Source of the DNA: Streptomyces sp. CB02980
GTDB lineage: Bacteria; Actinomycetota; Actinomycetes; Streptomycetales; Streptomycetaceae
DNA length: 64,000 nt
Direction of reading: 5' to 3'
Assembly: GCF_014451325.2 (NCBI RefSeq)
Contig: NZ_JACSCH020000001.1
Span: forward strand, 350,845-414,844
Numbering within the stretch: position 1 is the stretch's first letter; each line of letters opens with the position of its first letter. Shown here piece by piece: positions 16,680-25,800 of the stretch. A model generated the notes under the pieces. It ran no database searches, was not told where the DNA came from, and was given only the letters and a program-made list of their open reading frames with translations. A program made the position numbers and the translations under genes.

Positions 16680-18341
16680 TTAGGAGGGGACTGGGTCTGT
16701 CGGGCCGTCGACCGTGACGGCCGGGTCCGGTGGCCCGTCGAGCGCGGCCAGCGTCGACAGCGGTACGGGGACGGCGAACGGGCGGCGTTCGGCGGGCGGT
16801 TCGGGGGTGGCTCCGGCGGCCGCGAGGCACGCCACGGCCGTCCCGCACATCCGGCCCTGACACCACCCCATGCCGGCCCGGGTGAGGAGTTTGACGGTCC
16901 GGGCGTCGCGCGCGCCGCACTCGGCGACCGCCTCGCGGACCCTGCCCGCGGGGACCTCCTCGCAGCGGCACACGTCCGTGTCGTCGGTCAGCCACCCGGT
17001 CCAGCCGGGGCCGGGGGCGTGCGCGGCGGACATGACGTCGGCGAAGGCACGCATGCGGTCCCGGCGCCGCCGGAGTCCGGCGGCCGCACCGGCTCGGGCG
17101 GGGCGGCCGAGCAGCCGCGCGGCGATCGCCCGGCCCGCCAGCTCCCCTTCGATCCGGGCGAGTTCGGCACCGCCGACGCCCCCGGTCTCGCCCGCGGCCC
17201 ACAGGCCGGGCACCGAGCTCTCCTGGAGGTCGTCCAGGGCCAGGCCCAGGGTGCCGTCGGGCAGCGCGCGGGTGGTGCAGCCGACCGCCACGGCCAGCTC
17301 GATCTGGGGGACGAGGCCGTGACCGACGGCGAGGGCGTCGCAGGCGATCCGGCGGCCCGTCCCCCGCACGGGGCGCCACGCGCGGTCCAGGCGGCTCACC
17401 GTGACGGCCTCCACCCGGTCGGTGCCGTGCACCTCGGTCACCGCGCTGCGGAGCCGTACGGGCACCCGGTGACGGGCCAGCGCGGCTGCGTGGACGAGGG
17501 CCTCGACCGCCTTCCGCGGGTTGGTGGCGAGCGCCCGGGGGGTGCGGCCGTACCGTAGGTACCCCGCCGCCTCGACCACCGCGGGCACCTTCGCACCGGC
17601 CGAGGCGAGGGACGAGGCGACGGCGAGGAGCAGCGGGCCGCTGCCGGCCACGACGATGCGCCGGCCGGGCAGTACGAGCCCGGACTTGAGCATCGCCTGC
17701 GCTCCCCCGGCGCCCACGACACCGGGCAGGGTCCAGCCGGGAAAGGGCAGTTGGCGCTCGTAGGCGCCGGTGGCGAGGAGCAGGGCACGGGCCCGGATCC
17801 GGACGGGCGCGTCCGCGCTACCGTCCGCGCCGGTGAGGGCGTGCGCCGTCCACGTCCCGTCGGTCTCCTTCACGACGGACCACACATGATGTCCGGTCAG
17901 GTGGTCGACGCTGCTCGCGTGCAGCCGTCGGCGCAGGTCGGCGAAGGCGGACCAGCCGTGGTGGAGGGCCTCGGGCCGCTTCGCGCCCAGGGTGGGCGCC
18001 GGGTGCCGGTAGAACTGCCCGCCGGGCTGGGTCGATGAGTCCAGCAGGGCCACGGAGAGCCCGAGTTCGGCGGCAGCGACGGCTCCGGCGAGCCCTGCGG
18101 AGCCCGCGCCGACGACGACGAGGTCGTACGGCGCGTCTGAGCGTCGACCCGCGTCCGGCACGGAGACGACGTCGGGCACGGAGTCGGTGACGCTCCCGGA
18201 GACGGCGACGGTCCCGGAGTCGGCGACGGTCCCGGAGACGGCGATGGCCGCGGAGTCGGCGACGGTCCCGGCCGAGTCCTTCGGTTCGGGCACCGAAGGA
18301 GGCCCGGCCACGTCTTCGGGGTCAGACGCCGAGGCGGTCAT
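16680..18341 (-). CDS. FAD/NAD-linked dehydrogenase subunit with BFD-like [2Fe-2S] C-terminus
   Basis: A 553-residue flavoprotein resembling the alpha subunits of HcnABC-type and D-hydroxyproline dehydrogenases. The FAD-binding motif is DLVVVGAGSAGLAGAVAAAE and a second dinucleotide site is RRIVVAGSGPLLLAVASSLA. The C-terminus has a four-cysteine cluster, DVCRCEEV and CQGRMCGTA, typical of a BFD-like iron-sulfur domain. The first 75 residues are an acidic Val/Ala/Asp/Ser low-complexity linker built from repeats and are absent from most relatives. I chose ATG 18341, which has AGGAAGGG upstream and overlaps the [2Fe-2S] gene by 20 bases; a longer frame exists. With the next two genes it probably forms a membrane-linked D-hydroxyproline dehydrogenase. 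Confidence 0.82.
   Translation of the reverse strand: MTASASDPEDVAGPPSVPEPKDSAGTVADSAAIAVSGTVADSGTVAVSGSVTDSVPDVVSVPDAGRRSDAPYDLVVVGAGSAGLAGAVAAAELGLSVALLDSSTQPGGQFYRHPAPTLGAKRPEALHHGWSAFADLRRRLHASSVDHLTGHHVWSVVKETDGTWTAHALTGADGSADAPVRIRARALLLATGAYERQLPFPGWTLPGVVGAGGAQAMLKSGLVLPGRRIVVAGSGPLLLAVASSLASAGAKVPAVVEAAGYLRYGRTPRALATNPRKAVEALVHAAALARHRVPVRLRSAVTEVHGTDRVEAVTVSRLDRAWRPVRGTGRRIACDALAVGHGLVPQIELAVAVGCTTRALPDGTLGLALDDLQESSVPGLWAAGETGGVGGAELARIEGELAGRAIAARLLGRPARAGAAAGLRRRRDRMRAFADVMSAAHAPGPGWTGWLTDDTDVCRCEEVPAGRVREAVAECGARDARTVKLLTRAGMGWCQGRMCGTAVACLAAAGATPEPPAERRPFAVPVPLSTLAALDGPPDPAVTVDGPTDPVPS
18187..18275. repeat. Degenerate 18-base tandem repeat in a flavoprotein N-terminus
   Basis: Copies of GGCGACGGTCCCGGAGTC and variants lie head to tail. 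They encode repeated VADSGTVAVSG-like units in the N-terminal linker of the FAD/NAD subunit. Such repeats can expand or contract by slippage. Confidence 0.6.
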
Positions 18342-18636
18342 GGCCGTGCCCTTCCTGGGTGGTGATCGCGTCGCCGGGGCGGGCCGGGACCAGACAGGCA
18401 CGGCGGTTGGGCTCTCCGTTGACGGTGGCGAGGCAGTCGTAGCACTGGCCGATGCCGCAGAACGCGCCGCGCGGGCGGCCTCCGTCCCGCGTGGTGCGCC
18501 AGGCCAGGACGCCCGCGCCCCACAGGGCGGCGGCGAGGGTCTGGCCCGGCAGGGCGGGGACGGGCCGGCCGTCGAAGGTGATCTCGAACGGCGGATCCGG
18601 CTGTGCCCCGACGAGGCCGATGGGGGTGCGGGCCAC
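18322..18636 (-). CDS. (2Fe-2S)-binding subunit, HcnA-like
   Basis: A 104-residue ferredoxin-like subunit. The cluster motif is FCGIGQCYDC followed by the fourth cysteine in RRACLVPARPGD, as in the gamma subunits of hydrogen-cyanide synthase-type and D-hydroxyproline dehydrogenases. These small proteins transfer electrons between the two flavin subunits, here encoded on either side. The GTG at 18636 follows GAGGAGGG. The gene ends inside the start of the FAD/NAD subunit. Confidence 0.85.
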   Translation of the reverse strand: MARTPIGLVGAQPDPPFEITFDGRPVPALPGQTLAAALWGAGVLAWRTTRDGGRPRGAFCGIGQCYDCLATVNGEPNRRACLVPARPGDAITTQEGHGHDRLGV

Positions 18637-18668
18637 GGGCCCTCCTCTCGTGACGGTGGGTGCGCGCC

Positions 18669-19826
18669 TCAGGGTGCGGTGGCGTCGAAGCGCTCGGGTC
18701 GGAACGGGTGGAGATCGAGGGGAGGTTCGGCGCCGGTCATGCAGGCCGCGACGATCTGACCCGTCACCGGTGCGAGACCGATGCCCGCGCCCTCGTGGCC
18801 GCAGGCGTGCAGAAGTCCGGGGACGCGCGGGTCGGGCCCGATGGCGGGCAGGTGGTCGGGCAGGTAGGGACGGAAGCCGAGGTAGGTGCGGATCGCCCGT
18901 ACGGTGCCGAGGACGGGGAACAGCCCGGTGGCTCCGGCGGCGAGGCGGCGCAGGACCTCGGTGGAGAGGGTCCGGTCGAAGCCGACGCGCTCGCGGCTGG
19001 CGCCGATGAGGACGGGTCCGGCGGGGGTGCCCTCGACGACGGCCGAGGTCTGGAGCGCGGCGGATCCGCTGGCCACGTCGGCCACGTAGTCGGCGGCGTA
19101 CACCTTGTGGCGGACGATGCGCGGCAGGGGTTCGGTGACGAGGACGAAGCCGCGGCGGGGCAGGACGGGCAGGTGGACGCCGGCGAGGTCGGCGAGGGCG
19201 CCGCCCCAGGTGCCCGCGGCGTTCACGACGTACGGGGCGTGGAGTTCGCGGGTGGCGGTCCGCACTCCGCGGACCGCTCCGCCCGCGCCGGTGAGGAGGC
19301 CGGTGACCTCCTCGCCCAGCGCGAGGCGGACCCGGTCGCCGGCGGCTCTGAGCAGCTGCGCGGCGGCATGGGCGGGCATCACCTGGGCGTCCTGGGGGTA
19401 GTGGAAGCCGCCGGTGAGGCCCGGTGCGAGGTGGGGCTCCAGGTCGTGGAGCCGGTCACCGGGCACCTCGTGCGCGACGACACCCGCTTTCTCCTGGCGG
19501 GTCGCGAACTCCCGCAGGGCGCTCAGTCCCGTCTCGTCGGATGCGACGACCAGGCCGCCCTTGGCCTCGTACTCGACGGCCGGCGGGAGCCTGTCGGCGA
19601 GTTCGGTCCACAGCGCGGTGGAGAGGAGGGCGAGTCGGAGTTCGGGGCCGGGTTCCTTGTCGGAGACCAGAAGGTTGCCCTCACCCGCTCCGGTCGTGCC
19701 GCCGGCGACGTAACCTCGGTCGACGACGGTGACGGAGAGGCCGGCGAGGGCCGCGTAGTGGGCACAGGCTGCGCCGACCACGCCGGCGCCGATGACGATG
19801 ACGTCCGAGGTTTCTCTCGTGGGCAC
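18669..19826 (-). CDS. FAD-dependent D-amino acid oxidase family subunit, probable D-hydroxyproline dehydrogenase
   Basis: A 385-residue DAO-fold flavoprotein. The N-terminal Rossmann motif is DVIVIGAGVVGAACAHYAALAG, followed by VVDRGYVAGGTTGAGEGN. The C-terminal GLLHACGHEGAGIGLAPVTGQ is the usual FAD-contacting end of the family. In hydroxyproline catabolism this beta subunit oxidises cis-4-hydroxy-D-proline to 1-pyrroline-4-hydroxy-2-carboxylate. It is the first gene of the seven-gene operon. The start is GTG with no ribosome site, and an AT-rich AAATATTAC lies only a few bases upstream, so the message may be leaderless. Confidence 0.85.
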   Translation of the reverse strand: MPTRETSDVIVIGAGVVGAACAHYAALAGLSVTVVDRGYVAGGTTGAGEGNLLVSDKEPGPELRLALLSTALWTELADRLPPAVEYEAKGGLVVASDETGLSALREFATRQEKAGVVAHEVPGDRLHDLEPHLAPGLTGGFHYPQDAQVMPAHAAAQLLRAAGDRVRLALGEEVTGLLTGAGGAVRGVRTATRELHAPYVVNAAGTWGGALADLAGVHLPVLPRRGFVLVTEPLPRIVRHKVYAADYVADVASGSAALQTSAVVEGTPAGPVLIGASRERVGFDRTLSTEVLRRLAAGATGLFPVLGTVRAIRTYLGFRPYLPDHLPAIGPDPRVPGLLHACGHEGAGIGLAPVTGQIVAACMTGAEPPLDLHPFRPERFDATAP

Positions 19827-19830
19827 GGCA

Positions 19831-19852
19831 GTAATATTTCACATTGCACACT
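19831..19852 (-). promoter_or_regulatory. Promoter/operator of the hydroxyproline operon (element A)
   Basis: An AT-rich patch directly before the GTG of the first catabolic gene contains ATTTCACATT at 19836-19845 on the plus strand. The same ten bases occur in the elements at 19947 and 30279. The extended form AATGTGAAAT(T/A) is a quasi-palindrome. This is a candidate operator shared by all three transcription units. Confidence 0.5.
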
Positions 19853-19946
19853 CGCTGCCAAGACCCTCACCAAGAGATCCCTCAAGCTCCCACCCCGCTC
19901 CCCCGACCCCTTCCGGACACGGATGGGTAACGGCTCACCCGACACC

Positions 19947-19977
19947 TTGTCAGTACAATTTCACATTACTATGTTAC
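19947..19977 (+). promoter_or_regulatory. Promoter/operator of the oligopeptide ABC operon (element B)
   Basis: Thirty of 31 bases match the element before the collagenase gene at 30279. It reads as TTGTCA (19947-19952), 18 bases, TATGTT (19971-19976), a plausible promoter. Inside it lie TTGTCAGTACAA, an inverted repeat of the kind GntR proteins bind, and the core ATTTCACATT. The first codon of the importer is about 50 bases downstream. Confidence 0.65.
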
Positions 19978-20031
19978 CGGTCACATTCCAGCCGCCCCAG
20001 GCTGTCCGACTGCTCCCCCGGAGTGACCCGT

Positions 20032-21774
20032 ATGAACAAGCGCACGCGCACCCTGGCCACGGCCCTGGTGACGACCCTGACCCTCGCCGCGACCGGCTGC
20101 TCCGGCGGAGGCACGTCCGGGGGCGACCGGAACGGCGGGAACCCCGCGACCACCAACACCGGGGCGGTCCTCGGCGGCACACCGCAGAAGGGCGGCACCC
20201 TCACCGTCCTGTCCAACCAGGACTTCACCCATCTCGACCCGGCCCGCAACTGGGTGATGGGCGACATGGACTTCGGCACCCGCCTGCTCTACCGGACCCT
20301 CGTCACGTACAAGGCGGAACCCGGCACCCAGGGCGGCGAACTGGTCCCCGACCTCGCGGAGAGCCTGGGCGTCTCCTCCCACGGCGCCAGAACCTGGACC
20401 TTCAAGCTCAAGCCGGGACTGAAGTACGAGGACGGCACGCCGATCACCTCGCAGCACATCAAGCACAACGTGGAGCGGTCCTTCTCCCCCGACCTGCCCG
20501 GCGGCCCGGACTACGCGGCCCGCTATCTCGCCGGGGCCGAGGGCTACCAGGGCCCGGCGGGCGGCAAGCACCTCGCTTCCGTGAAGACCCCCGACAGCCG
20601 CACGATCGTCTTCGAACTCCGCACGCCCTTCGCCGAGTTCCCCTTCGCGGCCACGTTGCCCACCTTCGCGCCCGTACCCCCGTCCCAGGACAAGGGGCCC
20701 CAGTACGACAACCGGCCCTTCTCCTCCGGCCCGTACAAGATCGACTCCTACGCCCGCGACAAGCAGCTGGTCCTCGTCCGCAACACCCACTGGGACCCGA
20801 AGACCGACCAGGTGCGCAAGGCGTACCCGGACAGGGTCGTCGTCACCATGGGCCTCAAGGCCAACCAGATCGACGACCGGCTCATCGCCGCCACCGGCCC
20901 GGACGCCTCCGCCGTCCCATGGGACAAGCTCCGCCCGGAGTCCACCCCCAAGGTGCTCACCAAGCCGGACATCAGGGCCCGTCTGCTCGCCGAGTCGACC
21001 AGCTGTACCGAGATGGTGCAGATGCACACCGGGCGCGCACCCTTCGACGACGTCAAGGTCCGGCAGGCCGTGCAGTACGCCCTGGACCGCGAGGCCGTCC
21101 TCACCGCCTCCGGCGGCCCCGCCCTCAACGACCCGGCCACGGCGCTCATGCCGGGCTTCCTGTTCGGCGGCAAGCAGCCCGACACGCTCGGCATCCCGCT
21201 CACCGGCGACGTGCCGAAGGCGAAGGAGCTGCTCAAGCAGGCGGGCAAGGCGGACGGCTTCACCACCCGCATCACCGTCTCCAACGGCGACAAGGCCGTC
21301 GGCGAGGCCGTCCAGCAGTCCCTCGGCCGAGCCGGGATCAAAGTCACCATCGAGACCGTCGACCCCTCCGCCTTCTACGACACGATCGGCGACACCAAGA
21401 ACCGCACCGACCTCGTCTACACCGGCTGGTGCCCCGACTACCCCTCCGGCTCGACGTTCCTGCCGTTCGTCTTCGACGGCCGTTTCATCAAGGAGAAGGG
21501 CAACTCGGGCAACCACTCGCTCTTCCGCGACGACGCCACGATGAAGCGCATGGACGAGATCGCGGCCATGGCCGACGCCGCCCAGGCCGCCAAGGCCTGG
21601 CGGGAACTCGACGGGAAGATCCTCGCCAAGGCGCCCACAGCGCCCGTCGTCGTCGAGCGCAAGCCCCTCCTCATCGGCACCAATATCGCCGGCGCCTTCG
21701 GCCACACCTCCTTCGGCGGCCAAATCGACTACGCCACCGTCGGCCTCAAGGACCCCTCGAAGAGCGGGAACTGA
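20032..21774 (+). CDS. Oligopeptide ABC transporter substrate-binding lipoprotein
   Basis: A 580-residue family 5 (DppA/OppA-type) solute-binding protein. The signal peptide ends in LAATGC with Cys23 as the lipid anchor. The mature part begins GGTLTVLSNQDFTHLDPARNWV, the usual opening of peptide and nickel binders. It is the first gene of a five-gene importer that diverges from the hydroxyproline operon and shares a promoter element with the collagenase gene, so collagen-derived peptides such as Pro-Hyp are the likely cargo. ATG 20032 follows GGAG and starts the signal peptide. Confidence 0.9.
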   Translation: MNKRTRTLATALVTTLTLAATGCSGGGTSGGDRNGGNPATTNTGAVLGGTPQKGGTLTVLSNQDFTHLDPARNWVMGDMDFGTRLLYRTLVTYKAEPGTQGGELVPDLAESLGVSSHGARTWTFKLKPGLKYEDGTPITSQHIKHNVERSFSPDLPGGPDYAARYLAGAEGYQGPAGGKHLASVKTPDSRTIVFELRTPFAEFPFAATLPTFAPVPPSQDKGPQYDNRPFSSGPYKIDSYARDKQLVLVRNTHWDPKTDQVRKAYPDRVVVTMGLKANQIDDRLIAATGPDASAVPWDKLRPESTPKVLTKPDIRARLLAESTSCTEMVQMHTGRAPFDDVKVRQAVQYALDREAVLTASGGPALNDPATALMPGFLFGGKQPDTLGIPLTGDVPKAKELLKQAGKADGFTTRITVSNGDKAVGEAVQQSLGRAGIKVTIETVDPSAFYDTIGDTKNRTDLVYTGWCPDYPSGSTFLPFVFDGRFIKEKGNSGNHSLFRDDATMKRMDEIAAMADAAQAAKAWRELDGKILAKAPTAPVVVERKPLLIGTNIAGAFGHTSFGGQIDYATVGLKDPSKSGN

Positions 21775-21782
21775 GGCCCGCC

Positions 21783-22784
21783 GTGACCACCACCCCACGA
21801 GCCCCTGGGACGACCACCCCACCCTCCCCCGTGACCACCACCCCGCCGTCCTCCGCGACCACCGCCCCACCGTCCCCCGCCCGCACGGCCCACGGCCCCT
21901 GGCAGCTCGTCCGTGCCGAACTGCGCCGCCGCCCCGCCGCCCGCCTCTCCCTCGGCGTGGTCGCCTTCTTCGCGCTCCTCGCCGCGGCCGCCCCGCTGAT
22001 CGGCGCGCTCGGGGGCTGGGGCCCGGACGAGTTCGACAAGAGCGCCGTCGACCCGTACCTGGGCGGCCTCCCCATCGGGCCGCTCGGCGGCGTCTCGGCC
22101 GAGCACTGGCTCGGTGTCGAACCCGTCACCGGCCGCGACCTGTTCGCCCGGATCGTGCACGGTGCCCAGGTCTCGCTGCTCATCGCCTTCTCCGCGACGG
22201 CGATCGTCGTCGTCGCGGGGACGGCGGCCGGCATCGCCGCCGGCTATTTCGGCGGCCGCACCGACACCGCGCTGTCCCGGCTGATGGACCTCACGATGTC
22301 CTTCCCGTCCCTCATCTTCATGATCGCGATGATGTCGGTGGCCCGGGACGTCAACCGGATCGTCCTCATGACCGCCGTCATCGGCCTCTTCGGCTGGCCG
22401 GGCATCGCCCGGATCGTCCGCGGCCAGACCCTGTCGCTCAAGCACCGCGAGTACGTCGACGCCGCCCGCGTCGGCGGCTCCGGCCCCTTGCGCATCCTCG
22501 TCCGCGACATCCTCCCGGGCGTCGCCGGGCCCGTCATCGCGTACACGACCCTGATCGTCCCCGGGATGATCGCCACCGAGGCCGCCCTCAGCTACCTCGG
22601 CGTCGGGGTCCGCCCGCCGACGCCCTCCTGGGGCCAGATGATCGCCGAGAGCGTCGCCTACTACGAGACGGACCCCATGTACTTCGCCGTCCCGAGCCTC
22701 TGTCTCTTCCTCACGGTGCTCGCCTTCACCCTGCTCGGCGACGCGCTGCGCGACGTCCTCGACCCGAGAGGAGGCGGCGCGTGA
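21783..22784 (+). CDS. Oligopeptide ABC transporter permease, DppC/OppC type
   Basis: A 333-residue permease. The family signature loop is GQTLSLKHREYVDAARVGGSGPLRILVRDILPG. Five or six helices follow an N-terminal Thr/Pro-rich tail of about 40 residues built from a roughly 27-base repeat (TTTPPSSATTAPPSPA), longer than usual for the family. The GTG start lies eight bases after the binding-protein stop. The next permease overlaps by four bases (GTGA). Confidence 0.9.
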   Translation: MTTTPRAPGTTTPPSPVTTTPPSSATTAPPSPARTAHGPWQLVRAELRRRPAARLSLGVVAFFALLAAAAPLIGALGGWGPDEFDKSAVDPYLGGLPIGPLGGVSAEHWLGVEPVTGRDLFARIVHGAQVSLLIAFSATAIVVVAGTAAGIAAGYFGGRTDTALSRLMDLTMSFPSLIFMIAMMSVARDVNRIVLMTAVIGLFGWPGIARIVRGQTLSLKHREYVDAARVGGSGPLRILVRDILPGVAGPVIAYTTLIVPGMIATEAALSYLGVGVRPPTPSWGQMIAESVAYYETDPMYFAVPSLCLFLTVLAFTLLGDALRDVLDPRGGGA

Positions 22785-23767
22785 TCCTCTACCTCGGCCG
22801 GCGCCTCCTCGGCGTGCTCGGCGTGCTCGTCGCCATCGCCGCCGTCACCTTCGCCGTCTTCTACGTCCTGCCCTCCGACCCCGCCGCCGCGGCCTGCGGC
22901 AAGTCGTGCAGCACCGAACGCCTGGAGGCCATCCGCGTCAACATGGGCCTGGACGCCCCGCTGTGGCGGCAGTTCGCCGACTTCGTCACCGGCATCTTCA
23001 CCGGCCGCACCCTGGGCACCGGCCAGTACGCCCTGCACTGCGACTTCCCCTGCCTCGGGTACTCCTACGAGAACAGCCAGGGCGTGTGGGACCTCCTCGT
23101 CGACCGGCTGCCGGTCTCCGCGTCGCTCGCCGTCGGCGCCGCCGCGATCTGGCTGCTCCTCGGCCTCTCGGCGGGCGTCACCGCCGCACTCCGCAAGGAC
23201 ACGCTCACCGATCGCGTCCTGATGGTCGGCGCGGTCGCCGCCGCCTCGCTCCCCGTCTACTTCACCTCGGTGATGCTGATCTACGGACTGATCCGGGTCA
23301 CGGGCCTGCTCCCCTACCCGCAGTACGTGCCCTTCGGCAGCGACCCCCTCTCCTGGGCCTCCAACCTGCTGCTCCCGTGGCTGGCGCTCGCTCTCCTCTA
23401 CGCCGCCATGTACGCGCGGCAGAGCCGGAACTCGATGATCGAGTCCATGGCGGAGCCGTACATCCGCACCGCGCGCGCCAAGGGCCTGCCGCGCCGCACC
23501 GTGGTCGTCAAGCACGGTCTGCGCGCCGGGATGACGCCGATCCTGACGATCTTCGGGATGGACCTCGGCGGGCTGCTCGCGGGCGCCGTCATCACGGAGT
23601 CCATCTTCGGGCTGCCCGGCGTCGGACGGCTCTTCTACGGTGCCCTGTCGACCGGGGACCAGCCGGTCATCCTCGGGGTGACCCTGCTCGCCGCCACCTT
23701 CATCGTCGTCGCCAACCTGGCCGTCGACCTCCTGTACGCCGTCGTCGACCCGCGAGTGAGGTACTGA
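22781..23767 (+). CDS. Oligopeptide ABC transporter permease, DppB/OppB type
   Basis: A 328-residue permease beginning [24 protein letters not shown]. The first external loop carries four cysteines (AACGKSCS and LHCDFPCLG), which might form disulfides. The conserved cytoplasmic loop is [26 protein letters not shown], and the end [18 protein letters not shown] is typical of DppB. Overlaps of four bases upstream and one base downstream show tight coupling in the operon. Confidence 0.9.
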   Translation: MILYLGRRLLGVLGVLVAIAAVTFAVFYVLPSDPAAAACGKSCSTERLEAIRVNMGLDAPLWRQFADFVTGIFTGRTLGTGQYALHCDFPCLGYSYENSQGVWDLLVDRLPVSASLAVGAAAIWLLLGLSAGVTAALRKDTLTDRVLMVGAVAAASLPVYFTSVMLIYGLIRVTGLLPYPQYVPFGSDPLSWASNLLLPWLALALLYAAMYARQSRNSMIESMAEPYIRTARAKGLPRRTVVVKHGLRAGMTPILTIFGMDLGGLLAGAVITESIFGLPGVGRLFYGALSTGDQPVILGVTLLAATFIVVANLAVDLLYAVVDPRVRY

Positions 23768-24771
23768 TGGGCGACTCCGCCTCCCTCCTGTCGGTACGGG
23801 ACCTCACGGTCACGTTCCCGACGAAGCGCGGCCCCGTCCGGGCCGTCGACTCCCTCGCCTTCGACGTGCTGCCCGGCCGGACGCTCGGCATCGTGGGCGA
23901 GTCCGGCTCCGGCAAGTCGGTCACCTCCCTCGCCGTCATGGGCCTGCACACGGGCGCCGAGGTCACCGGCTCCGTCACCCTCTCCGGGCGGGAACTGATC
24001 GGCCTGCCCGACCGCGAGCTGAACGGGCTCCGCGGCCGGCGGATGGCCATGATCTTCCAGGACCCGCTGTCCAGCCTCCACCCCTACTACACCGTCGGCG
24101 AGCAGGTCGCCGAGCATCACCGGGTCCACTTCGGCTCGCGCCGGGCCACCGCCCGCGAGCGGGCCGTCGAGGCACTCGCCGAGGTCGGCATCCCCGAACC
24201 CCGGCGCCGGGCCGGCGGGTACCCCCACCAGTTCTCCGGCGGCATGCGCCAGCGGGTGATGATCGCGATGGCCCTCGTCTGCGAACCCGACCTCCTCATC
24301 GCCGACGAACCCACCACCGCGCTCGACGTCACCGTCCAGGCCCAGATCCTGGAGCTGATCGCCCGCCTCCAGCAGGAGCGCGGCCTCTCCGTCGTCATGA
24401 TCACGCACGACCTCGGGGTGGTCGCCCGCGTCGCCCACGACGTGCTCGTCATGTACGGCGGCCGGGCCGCCGAACACGCCCCCGTGGACGCCCTGTTCGC
24501 CTCGCCCGCCCATCCGTACACCCGTGGCCTGCTCGACTCGCTGCCCCGCCTCGACGACCCCGACGACGCCCCGCTGCGAGCCATCCCGGGCAGCCCGCCC
24601 TCGCTGCTCGAACCGGCTCCGGGCTGCGCGTTCGCACCCCGCTGTCCCCGCGCCGCCGTCGGCTCCGAGGAGGAGCGGGCCCGCTGCGCGAGCGAACGCC
24701 CGTCCCTCGGCGGCCCGGACGGACACCCGGCCGCCTGCCACTTCCCCGCGCACGAAGGCGTCGCCCCATGA
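23767..24771 (+). CDS. Oligopeptide ABC transporter ATPase, DppD/OppD type
   Basis: A 334-residue ABC ATPase. Walker A is GESGSGKS, the Q-loop [12 protein letters not shown], the signature SGGMRQR, Walker [13 protein letters not shown] and the switch His is in MITHDLGV. The C-terminal oligopeptide-transporter extension has clustered cysteines ([11 protein letters not shown] ... ARCASERP ... AACHFP) of the kind that may hold an iron-sulfur cluster in this family. It pairs with the next gene as a heterodimer powering peptide import. Confidence 0.92.
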   Translation: MGDSASLLSVRDLTVTFPTKRGPVRAVDSLAFDVLPGRTLGIVGESGSGKSVTSLAVMGLHTGAEVTGSVTLSGRELIGLPDRELNGLRGRRMAMIFQDPLSSLHPYYTVGEQVAEHHRVHFGSRRATARERAVEALAEVGIPEPRRRAGGYPHQFSGGMRQRVMIAMALVCEPDLLIADEPTTALDVTVQAQILELIARLQQERGLSVVMITHDLGVVARVAHDVLVMYGGRAAEHAPVDALFASPAHPYTRGLLDSLPRLDDPDDAPLRAIPGSPPSLLEPAPGCAFAPRCPRAAVGSEEERARCASERPSLGGPDGHPAACHFPAHEGVAP

Positions 24772-25748
24772 CCACCACCGCACCGCCCCTCCTCCGCGTA
24801 CGGGACCTCACGATCGCGTTCCCCGGCAGCCGCAGGGGCTCGGCCCCGATCCGGGCCGTCGACGGCATCGGCTTCGACGTGGCGGCGGGCGAGACCCTGG
24901 GCCTCGTCGGCGAGTCCGGCTGCGGCAAGTCGACCACGGGCCGCACGATCGTGCGGCTCCTGGAACCCACCGCCGGCTCCGTCTCGTTCGGGGGAAGGGA
25001 CATCAGCCACCTGTCGCAGCGGGCGCTCAAGCCGCTGCGCCGCGACCTCCAGATGGTCTTCCAGGATCCGCACTCCTCCCTCAACCCCCGGCAGACCGTG
25101 GCCCGGATCATCGCCGACCCGCTGCTCGTCCAGGGCGGCACGGCGGCCGACGCGCGCAAACGCGCCGTGGAACTGATGGAACTGGTCGGCCTCATCCCCG
25201 AGCACATCGACCGCCACCCCCACGAGTTCTCCGGCGGACAGGCCCAGCGCATCGGCATCGCCCGCGCCCTGGCCACCAGCCCCCGGCTCGTGGTGGCCGA
25301 CGAACCGGTCTCCGCCCTCGACGTCTCCGTCCAGGCGCAGATCGTCAATCTGATGGAACGGCTCCAGCGCGAACTCGGGCTCGCCTACCTCTTCATCGCC
25401 CACGACCTCTCCGTCGTGAAGCGGGTCTGCGACCGGGTGGCCGTCATGTACCTGGGCCGGATCGTGGAGATCGGCGCCAAGGAACGGGTGTACGCCGCCC
25501 CGGCCCACCCCTATACACGGGCGCTGCTCTCCGCCGTACCCCTGCCGGACCCGGCGGCCGAGCGGAGCCGGGAGCGGATCACCCTGCTCGGCGACCCACC
25601 GAGTCCGGCCGCTCCCCCGCCGGGCTGCACCTTCCACCCGCGCTGCCCCAAGGCGCGGGAGATCTGCCGGGCCGAGGCACCGCCACTGCGGACCCTCGTG
25701 CCGGGCGAGGCGCGTGAGGTCGCCTGTCACTTCCCCGAGGGCGACTGA
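24768..25748 (+). CDS. Oligopeptide ABC transporter ATPase, DppF/OppF type
   Basis: A 326-residue ABC ATPase. Walker A is GESGCGKST, the Q-loop [14 protein letters not shown], the signature SGGQAQR, Walker [12 protein letters not shown] and the switch His is in FIAHDLSV. The C-terminal cysteine-containing extension ([18 protein letters not shown] ... VACHFPEGD) matches the family. It ends the importer operon; a strong two-way terminator follows 11 bases after the stop. Confidence 0.92.
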   Translation: MTTTAPPLLRVRDLTIAFPGSRRGSAPIRAVDGIGFDVAAGETLGLVGESGCGKSTTGRTIVRLLEPTAGSVSFGGRDISHLSQRALKPLRRDLQMVFQDPHSSLNPRQTVARIIADPLLVQGGTAADARKRAVELMELVGLIPEHIDRHPHEFSGGQAQRIGIARALATSPRLVVADEPVSALDVSVQAQIVNLMERLQRELGLAYLFIAHDLSVVKRVCDRVAVMYLGRIVEIGAKERVYAAPAHPYTRALLSAVPLPDPAAERSRERITLLGDPPSPAAPPPGCTFHPRCPKAREICRAEAPPLRTLVPGEAREVACHFPEGD

Positions 25749-25758
25749 GCACGCGAAC

Positions 25759-25790
25759 GCCCCGGTCCCGCGTGCGCGCGGGACCGGGGC
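25759..25790. terminator. Bidirectional terminator between convergent operons
   Basis: A perfect 14-base-pair stem (GCCCCGGTCCCGCG with its complement) has a TGCG loop. It sits between the ends of the importer operon and the collagenase-side operon. Confidence 0.85.
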
Positions 25791-25800
25791 ACCGGTGTGT

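Noticed and set aside
18660..22784. A 1374-codon open frame on the plus strand spanning several genes
   Set aside because: Its first 1040 codons are antisense or out of frame to well-supported genes. Only the last 334 codons, from GTG 21783, are the real permease.
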